From Gammaproteobacteria bacterium (lineage in GTDB: Bacteria > Pseudomonadota > Gammaproteobacteria > Burkholderiales > Burkholderiaceae_B), in NCBI GenBank assembly GCA_030832095.1, contig JAURJT010000047.1, positions 1 through 53,719 on the forward strand: DNA of 53,719 nucleotides, written 5' to 3'. The position numbers were made by a program, and so were the translations under genes. The notes below the pieces were generated by a model. That model was not told the origin of the DNA. It worked only from the letters and a program-made list of their open reading frames with translations, and made no database searches. Positions 47,326 to 53,719 of this stretch are shown piece after piece (the stretch's first letter is position 1; every line of letters starts with the position of its first letter).

Positions 47326-48932
47326 CTCAGCACATTCTTCCAGCTACGTTGCCTGTCCTTCTGGCTGCCATGATGCTCAGTGGTTGCGCACTTCAGCAGC
47401 GTCTCAAGCAGGGCGATGCAGAGGCTTCACAGACGCGACAGACTATTGCACGCGCGCAGTCAGCCTTTGAAGCACGCACCAACAACCGAGCCCAAAAGCT
47501 CAAGGCTCAGCAGGTCGAAAAGCCTTGGCTTGCAAGTCGCGCTGTTCCACTGTCGCGCGAGGTTACGTTACCGGCAGCGCTGCGCGCCAAGGTGAACACC
47601 ACCCTGCTGTATCGCGGCGGTAAAAGCGACCTGGTACTCTTGGCCGAGCGAATCACTCAAGCCACCAGTGTGCCGGTGCAAATTAAGCCTGAAGCGCTGC
47701 TGCCGGCCGAGAGCTTTTTGCCTCGACTCAGCCTTGGCGCGATGACCCCTGTTGTGGCGATGCCTCATCAAGTCTTGCTCGAAATGGGCCCGCAACCGCT
47801 TCCCAAGATTCTCGATCAAATTTCAAAGCGCTTGAATCTGAGTTGGCGTTTCTACAATGGCGCGATCGAGTTCTATCGAACGCAGACTCAAGTGTTTGAC
47901 GTGAGGTCGTTAACGCTGTCTGCTCAGGCTGACGCACGACTGGGTCGAGGTGCTAGCCCCAAGACAGGTGGCTTTGATAGTAGCTCGAGCACTTCGCTCA
48001 AGGGCACCGAGCAACATGCGCTTGAGGCGATCAAGTTACGCCTCGAACCGTTTTTAACGCGTGCGGGTGTCGTGGCCGCGCAGCCTGGCGCGTTGAGTTC
48101 TTTGATTGTGACCGATACCCCCGAGGCACTACAGGCGGTCAGTCGTTTCATCGAGCGCGAAAACCGCACGTTGACACGCCGTGTCCGTTTAATCTTTGAA
48201 GAGATCTCTCTGCAAACGCACGAAGATCTAGAGTTTGGTCTTGATTGGGATACGTTGTTTACGCAGGGTAACTTTGCAGCCGCCTTGTCGGCCCCTGTTG
48301 CGGGTGCAAGCGTTGGCGTGGCCCGCGCCGCACTTGACGCCGCTCACGGCCCCATGCAGTCCTCCAAGCTGATTGTAAGTGCTTTGGCTAAGTACGGGAC
48401 CGTTGTGCGCCACGTGTCGATGCCAGTGCTCACACTAAACAGGCGTCCTGTGACCCACGCTATCCGAACAACTTTTTCGTACATCGATCAGGTGAAAACA
48501 TCAGCAGGTAGTGCTCAGAGCGTACCGGGGGCGAGTAGTGGCTTTCCCTCGATGTCGGTTAGCCAAAAAGAAGAAACCGTTGGGTCCTTTCTGACTCTAG
48601 TGCCAGATGCCCAAGATGATGGGCAGATCTTACTGTCGCTTGCTTATGACAATACGGTTGCGCAACCACTTAAAACGCTCACGCTCGGCGAGCAAGGCAG
48701 TCGCATGCAGATTCAGCAAATCACCATCGACGGTAATGGCACCGTACAACAAGTTGCACTACGACCTGGTCAGCCGATGTTGGTGTCTGGTTTTGAGCAA
48801 CGGCAAGGCGGGGCAGATCGGGCACGTTTAAGTGCGGATGCGCCGATCGTCTTTGGTGGCAGCGATCGCGTCAAACACAGCAAGACGATTACGCTGATTG
48901 TGATCACTGCTCAAGTTGAAGAGGGCTTTTAA
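47322..48932 (+). CDS. pilN: Type IVb pilus secretin PilN
   Basis: A 536-residue outer-membrane secretin lipoprotein. The lipobox is MLSGC (Cys22). The N-terminal periplasmic domains contain a PilN-type region and an N0-like segment. The C-terminal secretin domain shows RRVRLIFEEISLQTHEDLEFGLDW, a long barrel region and the terminal KTITLIVITAQVE typical of secretins of the R64/BfpB type. It overlaps the pilL-like gene by four bases. It should form the channel through which the pilus crosses the outer membrane. Confidence 0.85.
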   Translation: MTQHILPATLPVLLAAMMLSGCALQQRLKQGDAEASQTRQTIARAQSAFEARTNNRAQKLKAQQVEKPWLASRAVPLSREVTLPAALRAKVNTTLLYRGGKSDLVLLAERITQATSVPVQIKPEALLPAESFLPRLSLGAMTPVVAMPHQVLLEMGPQPLPKILDQISKRLNLSWRFYNGAIEFYRTQTQVFDVRSLTLSAQADARLGRGASPKTGGFDSSSSTSLKGTEQHALEAIKLRLEPFLTRAGVVAAQPGALSSLIVTDTPEALQAVSRFIERENRTLTRRVRLIFEEISLQTHEDLEFGLDWDTLFTQGNFAAALSAPVAGASVGVARAALDAAHGPMQSSKLIVSALAKYGTVVRHVSMPVLTLNRRPVTHAIRTTFSYIDQVKTSAGSAQSVPGASSGFPSMSVSQKEETVGSFLTLVPDAQDDGQILLSLAYDNTVAQPLKTLTLGEQGSRMQIQQITIDGNGTVQQVALRPGQPMLVSGFEQRQGGADRARLSADAPIVFGGSDRVKHSKTITLIVITAQVEEGF

Positions 48933-48933
48933 C

Positions 48934-50256
48934 GTGAACGGCTCGACTGAAAGCTCGTCAACCCATCGAGTCAAACCACTGGCCAAAACAGTGGTTGTGC
49001 GTAATGCCTTTGGCCAACCGGTGATTTTTGGTATGGATTGGACTGCAGTGGTGGGTGGTCAACCGTTAAAGCTGGCAAGAAAGCGTGCGCGCCTGATGCG
49101 TGCCACACATTATTTGTTAACCGGTGCACCCGCAATGACCGTTGGGTGCGTGCAACTCGAACGGCAGTACTTTGCGCAGTCTTGCGGGATCTATTCGGCA
49201 GCAACACTATTTGCAGTTGCTTACCCCAGCGCGGCTGTTGCCTGCCTGGTGCGTTTTGAAGAGGGCGGCTGCTGGATGGTGGCGTCGCATTCGGGATCGA
49301 TTATATCGGACACAGACCGATGGTTTGCGGACGCCGCAGCAGCTTTGGATGCGCTCAATACGATTCGCCTGCGCTTTCCAAATTTGGTGGTGTATGAAGA
49401 GCTCGTAGCAAGCTCGGCACAACTGCCAGTCTGGCTAAATGATAAGTGCTCAGAGCAAGCGCGCGTGTCTGCGTATCAGACTGCGCGGCTGGGGGGCAAG
49501 TCTCGTGTTGTAGCACTGGCGCTGATTGGGGCGACGGGTGTTTGGCTCAACTTAGTTCAGCAAAGTTCCGAAGAGGGAACTGCCGTGACTCAGACGAATC
49601 CCGGTCAGCGCTGGCTCGATACGATGGGACGCTACGCCCAACAACATCCGGTGCACGGATTTGCGGATCTGATGCGAGTGATGGCAGCTTGGCGTCGCGT
49701 TCCGTTTGACCCTGCAGGTTGGCAACTCTTGCGAGTGCAGTGCGAGCCCGTCTTAAGCGATTGGTCGTGTGCGGCACATTATCGTCGGCAGCACCGCTTT
49801 GCGTTAAATCAGCATCTTGTGGCCGTCAAGCCGGGTGACTGGGAGTTTCACGCGGTGGCGCTTGATCGCGCCACGCTGACCTGGAGTCTGCTGCAAGCTG
49901 GGCAGCCATTAGATTTTTCTCACGAACCTTTGCGTGTTGATTGGATGACGAGCCTGCAGCGGTTGAGCCCATTGTTTGAGCATATTCAGCTTGGGCTTGC
50001 CGCCAAGCTACCCATGCATGCGCCGGTGGATTCGCAAGGTCGTGTACTTGAACGGCCTGCGGGTTTACCAAATTGGCATCAGCGCTCGCTCGCTTTAAAA
50101 GGCCCGCTGCGCGCGATGACTGCGTTGCAAGAGTTGACCGCACCGATACGCTGGCGTAGTGCGACGCTTGAGGTTGGCAATATTTCAGGGCAAGAACTGA
50201 CGCGCAGTGCCTTGGTCGTACAACTGATCGGAGACCTGTTTGAACACATCCCGTAA
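48934..50256 (+). CDS. Type IVb pilus accessory protein PilO2
   Basis: A 440-residue protein that matches the PilO-type accessory protein of R64-like thin pili in position and general features, with one helix (about 187-203, VVALALIGATGVWLNLV) in the middle of a soluble protein. It probably belongs to the inner-membrane assembly platform. The GTG 48934 follows GAGGG and comes one base after the secretin stop; a TTG six codons upstream is inside pilN. Assignment rests largely on the gene order. Confidence 0.75.
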   Translation: MNGSTESSSTHRVKPLAKTVVVRNAFGQPVIFGMDWTAVVGGQPLKLARKRARLMRATHYLLTGAPAMTVGCVQLERQYFAQSCGIYSAATLFAVAYPSAAVACLVRFEEGGCWMVASHSGSIISDTDRWFADAAAALDALNTIRLRFPNLVVYEELVASSAQLPVWLNDKCSEQARVSAYQTARLGGKSRVVALALIGATGVWLNLVQQSSEEGTAVTQTNPGQRWLDTMGRYAQQHPVHGFADLMRVMAAWRRVPFDPAGWQLLRVQCEPVLSDWSCAAHYRRQHRFALNQHLVAVKPGDWEFHAVALDRATLTWSLLQAGQPLDFSHEPLRVDWMTSLQRLSPLFEHIQLGLAAKLPMHAPVDSQGRVLERPAGLPNWHQRSLALKGPLRAMTALQELTAPIRWRSATLEVGNISGQELTRSALVVQLIGDLFEHIP

Positions 50257-50689
50257 TAAGTCTATGAGCCTTCTTAGGCGATTTTCATATGTTGCCGCCA
50301 TGTCCTTGCTATTCAATGGCGCTGCAGCCTTGGCGCGCGAACATGCCGCGCAACAATCGACGATTGACGAGTTGTTGCGACTTGACTCGCAAGCCGCCTT
50401 ATTGGCAGCTAGGAAAAATATTTTCGGCATAACACAGCACCCTCAGGCAGGTTTTGGCACAGAGGCTGTTCGCCCTGATAGCAATCAGGTTTTAGCCATT
50501 TACGGCGTCGGCAAACTCTTGACTGCTGAGGTGCTCTTAGATTCAGAGCCCCATGTCTTTAAACATTCTCGCGCTCGGCCCGTATGGGGATCATCGTTGC
50601 AGTACAGACTTGAACGAATTTTGCCACCCTGCGTGTATTTAAAAAAATCCGGTCAAGCGCAGGTCATCTGTTTGCGTAAAGGCCCTTAA
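50240..50689 (+). CDS. pilP: Type IVb pilus biogenesis protein PilP
   Basis: A 149-residue secreted or anchored protein with an N-terminal hydrophobic stretch (about 13-31). The body has GITQHPQAG and YGVGKLLTAEVLLD, and a C-terminal CVYLKK...QVICL, as in PilP of thin pilus systems, which links the inner-membrane platform and the secretin. The TTG has GGAG six bases before it. The ATG at 50264 is in frame and may be the real start but lacks a clear Shine-Dalgarno. Confidence 0.75.
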   Translation: MNTSRNKSMSLLRRFSYVAAMSLLFNGAAALAREHAAQQSTIDELLRLDSQAALLAARKNIFGITQHPQAGFGTEAVRPDSNQVLAIYGVGKLLTAEVLLDSEPHVFKHSRARPVWGSSLQYRLERILPPCVYLKKSGQAQVICLRKGP

Positions 50690-50737
50690 CTGAAAGCCAC
50701 TTTAGTGCGACTGTGACTGCAAGAGGATTTTTTCACG

Positions 50738-52477
50738 ATGCTCAATCGATTCGTCAATCGAACCCAACCTGAAACCGCAACTCACGCACCAGCGTATGTT
50801 GCGATCCCCACACGCGAAGCCTTAATGCAGCTATCGCCGGCTTTTGTGCGATCTCTGGCGCATGAGCTTGCTGTGCTCGGCTTACAAGGTCGGGTGTGCC
50901 CAGTATGTTTTTCAGATGGCAGTGCTGGTGTGTTTACCCTGCTTGAATATTGCTATGACGATCAGACTCGCGCGGTACTTGACTTGCTCAGACGTCGGGG
51001 ATTACGTTTGAATGAACCGCAGCTTTTCGTGTTGCCCCCAACGCTATTGCTCGCGATCGATAAGTCTGCAGATGAACATCACGCAGCAAGCTCTAATATT
51101 TATACAGACCGACAGACACAGCAGGGTGCACTATCAGCGGCTTTTGATGCTGTCGTGCGCTGGGGGGTAGTACGTCAGGCAAGCGACATCCACTTTAACG
51201 TCAATCGCAATCGTTATTCCTCACCGGTGTTCTTTACGTTAGCGGGGCGCTATGTGTCGCCACCTGAATTCTCTAACCTTCCTACGTCAACTGTACTCGA
51301 CATGCTTGCAGTCGCGTGGATGGATGTTGAAGGTGGTAACGGCGCCGTATTTGATCCGATGATCGAGCAACAAGGGCGTTTGAGTCGCACTGTCGATGGT
51401 CAAAGGTTGTTGCTTCGGTGGGCTTCGCTCGCGACCGACGTGGGCCCCTCGGTATGCCTGCGACTGTTAGTGATGGACGAGTCCAAGCTGACCCCGGATC
51501 TTCAGGCGTTAGGGTACTTGCCCGAGCAGATTGCACTGTTTGAAAGGCTTGAGCTGACCGACGGTGGCGCTGTTGTGTTGGCCGGTACCGTGGGTTGCGG
51601 AAAATCCACCACGATTGCAACCCTGATGCGCGCGATTGCTGCTGAGCGTAAGGTCATTACCCTCGAGGATCCGGCCGAGTACTTGATCCCCAATGCACTT
51701 CAAAACACAGTCTGCCGCAGTTTTTCAGAGCAAGACGAACACGCCTTTGATGCCAAGCTCAAGGCCATCAAACGCTCAGCCATGAACGATTTGTTGATCG
51801 GTGAAATTAGAGATCGCACGACCGGCCGCGCCTTTATGGATTTGGCGGCATGCGGCGTCAACCTTTACACGACGGTGCACGCGGGTTCGGCGCTGTTGAT
51901 ACCCGATCGGTTAGCGTCAAGCTTTATCGGTGTCGCCCGAGATTTGTTAGCGACGCCAGGCGTGCTCAAGCTGTTGGTGTTTCAGGCCTTGATGGTCAAA
52001 CTGTGCCCCAGCTGCTCACTGACACTTGAGCAAGCGCGACAGCAACCTCAGTGGCGCGGTGTTGCGACTCAAGGGGGTAGTCACGGCCGCGTAGAGCTTT
52101 GGCTCAAGAGTCTCGAGGCACACTTTAGCGTATCGCGCGAGGCTCTCAGGTTTCGCAATCACCAGGCCTGCTCAGAGTGCGCTCACTCAATTTCGAGTTT
52201 GCGCGGTACGGCAGGGCGCACTGTGGTGGCCGAAATGATTGAACCGCTGCACGAGCCAGAGTTTCTCGAAGGTGTTAAGAATAAAGACGGTGTTGGTCTT
52301 TATCGCTGGTTTTCCCAAAGAAATCAGCAGGCGCTCCTTTCCTGCGAGCCGCAACGTCAATCGGCTCGACAAATTGCGATGTACAAAATGGCACAAGGCA
52401 TGTTGGATCCCCGTGAGGTGCAGGCACGTTTTGGTGCCTTTGACGCGACGCCCTTGCAGCGGGGCGGTCATGCGTAA
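50738..52477 (+). CDS. pilQ: Type IVb pilus assembly ATPase PilQ
   Basis: A 579-residue GspE/PulE-type secretion ATPase that drives pilus polymerisation. Walker A is GTVGCGKST (about residues 283-291), the Asp box VITLEDPAEY, Walker B DLLIGEIRD and the His box TTVHAGSAL. Near the C-terminus cysteine pairs (CPSC, CSEC) occur as in some PulE zinc sites. The N-terminal part (about 160 residues) is specific to the thin-pilus group. It overlaps the pilR start by eight bases. Confidence 0.92.
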   Translation: MLNRFVNRTQPETATHAPAYVAIPTREALMQLSPAFVRSLAHELAVLGLQGRVCPVCFSDGSAGVFTLLEYCYDDQTRAVLDLLRRRGLRLNEPQLFVLPPTLLLAIDKSADEHHAASSNIYTDRQTQQGALSAAFDAVVRWGVVRQASDIHFNVNRNRYSSPVFFTLAGRYVSPPEFSNLPTSTVLDMLAVAWMDVEGGNGAVFDPMIEQQGRLSRTVDGQRLLLRWASLATDVGPSVCLRLLVMDESKLTPDLQALGYLPEQIALFERLELTDGGAVVLAGTVGCGKSTTIATLMRAIAAERKVITLEDPAEYLIPNALQNTVCRSFSEQDEHAFDAKLKAIKRSAMNDLLIGEIRDRTTGRAFMDLAACGVNLYTTVHAGSALLIPDRLASSFIGVARDLLATPGVLKLLVFQALMVKLCPSCSLTLEQARQQPQWRGVATQGGSHGRVELWLKSLEAHFSVSREALRFRNHQACSECAHSISSLRGTAGRTVVAEMIEPLHEPEFLEGVKNKDGVGLYRWFSQRNQQALLSCEPQRQSARQIAMYKMAQGMLDPREVQARFGAFDATPLQRGGHA

Positions 52478-53609
52478 GGTGCTGTCTCACTTGAAAGAGT
52501 ATTGTCGGGCTAAGCAACTCCCAGACTGGCGTATGCGTATGGCTGCGCATCAATTTCGTTCGTTACGCGCTGATTATTACGATTATTTAGCAGAGATGAT
52601 TGCAATGACCTCAGGAGCGAAAACGCTGCTGAGTATTTTTGAAGATGACGCACAACGCTATCGGGGGCTTGGCGCGCGAGGCCTCCTATCGCGTCATTGG
52701 GCGCTACAGTTTCCTAAAAGTGGTGGCGATCTGTTCACCACTTGGTTTGGTTCGTTACCAACAGAAGATCTAGTAGCCGTGCAGGCTGCCCAATATGCCG
52801 GATCGGGAGCCTTGACGCAGACGTTACGGCAGTTGGCGGCGGTCGTGCGCACCACTGACGCAGCGAGTCAGGCGTTCATTCAAACCGTATGGGTCGGTTT
52901 GGTTGGCGTGATGGTGGCAATTTGCGCGGTATTCTCGATTCCTATTTTTACTGCGGATCATTTAGCACGTGTTTTTTCTGAAGTACCGCCCGAGCTTTAT
53001 GAGCCTTGGTCGCGTGCATTGTTCGCCACCTCTGAGCGCTTAAAGCTCTTGTGGCCCTTGTTGTTGTTTTTGGCGGTGGGTGGTGTGACGACCGCGATTT
53101 GGTCGTTGCGCCACTGGTGTGGTGCTGCTCGCGGCTTCGCAGATCAATGGGGGATTTGGCGCTTGTATCGCGTGGTGCAAGCGGTTAGATTTTTATCGCT
53201 GTTGGCGGTCTTGCTTAAGCCCCGCGGTAACACCAGTGCGCGGTTGCGCGAAGCGCTTTTGATCCAGCAACGGGGCGCTTTGCCCTGGCTCAATCATCAT
53301 CTTGAAAAAATGCTGGTACGCATTGATGCCGGCTCTCTGGCTATCGAGGCGCTAAATACCGGCCTGATTGATCGTGAAACATGGTGGTACTTCACCGATA
53401 TGGTGCATACGCTAGGGCTCGATGAAGGCTTGCAACGAACCAAACATCGATTAGCCGTGCACACCGTGCAGCGATTGCAAAGGCAGGCAATGAGCCTGCG
53501 TTGGCTGTTACTACTCGCAGCGGTTGCGGTGGTGTTCTCAATCGCGTTTTGGCATTTTCGTGTGTTCGACGAACTCAGGCAGTCGTTGAGTTTGTATTAC
53601 GCACGTTGA
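52470..53609 (+). CDS. pilR: Type IVb pilus inner-membrane platform protein PilR
   Basis: A 379-residue GspF/PilC-type protein. Helices are predicted at about 134-154, 190-208 and 350-370, with the two cytoplasmic helical repeats typical of T2SF proteins. I chose the ATG that overlaps the pilQ stop (52470) because the longer frame runs inside pilQ. It interacts with the ATPase. Its last 12 codons are repeated in tandem after the stop codon. Confidence 0.9.
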   Translation: MRKVLSHLKEYCRAKQLPDWRMRMAAHQFRSLRADYYDYLAEMIAMTSGAKTLLSIFEDDAQRYRGLGARGLLSRHWALQFPKSGGDLFTTWFGSLPTEDLVAVQAAQYAGSGALTQTLRQLAAVVRTTDAASQAFIQTVWVGLVGVMVAICAVFSIPIFTADHLARVFSEVPPELYEPWSRALFATSERLKLLWPLLLFLAVGGVTTAIWSLRHWCGAARGFADQWGIWRLYRVVQAVRFLSLLAVLLKPRGNTSARLREALLIQQRGALPWLNHHLEKMLVRIDAGSLAIEALNTGLIDRETWWYFTDMVHTLGLDEGLQRTKHRLAVHTVQRLQRQAMSLRWLLLLAAVAVVFSIAFWHFRVFDELRQSLSLYYAR

Positions 53610-53693
53610 TGATCTTTGTTCGACCGATTCAATCTCAGGCAGTCGTTGAGTTTGCATTGCGGCCGTTGATGCTTCTAGTTGGATCTATTTAAT
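53574..53693 (+). repeat. 60-bp tandem duplication of the pilR 3' end
   Basis: Bases 53574-53633 and 53634-53693 match at 48 of 60 positions. The first copy encodes the PilR end LRQSLSLYYAR and its stop; the second still reads LRQSLSLHCGR and a stop, in the same frame. No gene is needed to explain it. Confidence 0.85.
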
Positions 53694-53719
53694 CTGTTTA
53701 ATTTCGGAGTTCGTAAGAT
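53694..53719 (+). other. Window edge, likely ribosome binding site of the next pil gene
   Basis: CGGAG (53705-53709) then TTCGTAAG and AT ends the window. If the next base is G, a gene starts at 53718 with a good Shine-Dalgarno. In thin pilus operons the pilin gene pilS follows pilR, so a prepilin is expected. This is inference. Confidence 0.4.

Noticed and set aside
52239..52469. Long N-terminal extension of PilR
   Set aside because: It lies wholly inside pilQ; the ATG at 52470 gives the usual family length.
53501..53692. 63-residue ORF with a repeated QAVVEF...LM segment
   Set aside because: It is the out-of-frame reading of the pilR 3' end and its 60-bp tandem copy.

Overview
The window looks like chromosomal DNA of a betaproteobacterium of the order Burkholderiales, most likely Alcaligenaceae-like. 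The grounds are the moderate-to-high GC, the gene order pdxJ-acpS-nagZ-uvrC-pgsA, the ccoSNOQPG cluster with a nearby fnr, trxA upstream of rho, and typical betaproteobacterial family variants (TIGR02099/YhdP, FadE-type acyl-CoA dehydrogenases, several orphan ABC binding proteins). The taxonomic call is inference from gene content, not from a database search. I saw no rRNA, tRNA, CRISPR array, integrase or insertion sequence.

Layout. 1-2.1 kb: an aminopropyltransferase-like protein and an orphan ABC substrate-binding protein whose 3' end is tandemly duplicated. 2.1-6.8 kb: a housekeeping run, pdxJ, acpS, nagZ, uvrC, pgsA. 6.9-13.6 kb: a cbb3-type cytochrome oxidase cluster under FNR-type promoters: a CcoI-like membrane protein stripped of every catalytic domain, ccoS, ccoN, ccoO, ccoQ, ccoP, ccoG, a short fixH-like gene and a small membrane protein. 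13.6-17.2 kb: a MaoC-like hydratase, a pair of acyl-CoA dehydrogenases and fnr itself, with its own FNR box. 17.5-20.2 kb: clpB behind a sigma-32 promoter. 20.3-26.0 kb: a five-gene peptide/opine-type ABC importer (minus strand), divergent from a hydantoin/Asp-Glu racemase and an EamA transporter. 28.0-30.5 kb: an ArnC/GtrB-like glycosyltransferase, a YdjC/ChbG-like deacetylase, and queH. 30.7-39.0 kb: glnE, yhdP-like, rho, trxA. 39.4-43.7 kb: parE-parC. 43.8-46.3 kb: a ferredoxin-type reductase and a UgpB-like binding protein, closed by a strong terminator. 46.5 kb to the end: a type IVb (R64 thin pilus-like) assembly operon, pilL/tcpQ-like, pilN, pilO2, pilP, pilQ, pilR. It probably runs on into a pilin gene, because the window stops just after a plausible ribosome binding site.

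How the parts work together. The strongest regulatory story is oxygen control. FNR (four cysteines with the same spacing as the E. coli protein) is encoded a few kb from the cbb3 oxidase genes. Perfect or near-perfect FNR boxes lie before the ccoI-like gene, before ccoN (two in tandem) and before fnr. Each has a -10-like hexamer where a class II site centred at -41.5 would require it.

Most interesting points: (1) the ccoI-like gene keeps all eight membrane helices and the CPC motif but lacks the metal-binding, actuator, phosphorylation and nucleotide-binding domains, and the fixH-like gene is also short; (2) tandem FNR boxes two helical turns apart; (3) repeated short tandem duplications at gene ends (74 bp, 60 bp, 18 bp) and near gene starts (22 bp, 8 bp, 6 bp); (4) a chromosomal type IVb pilus operon.
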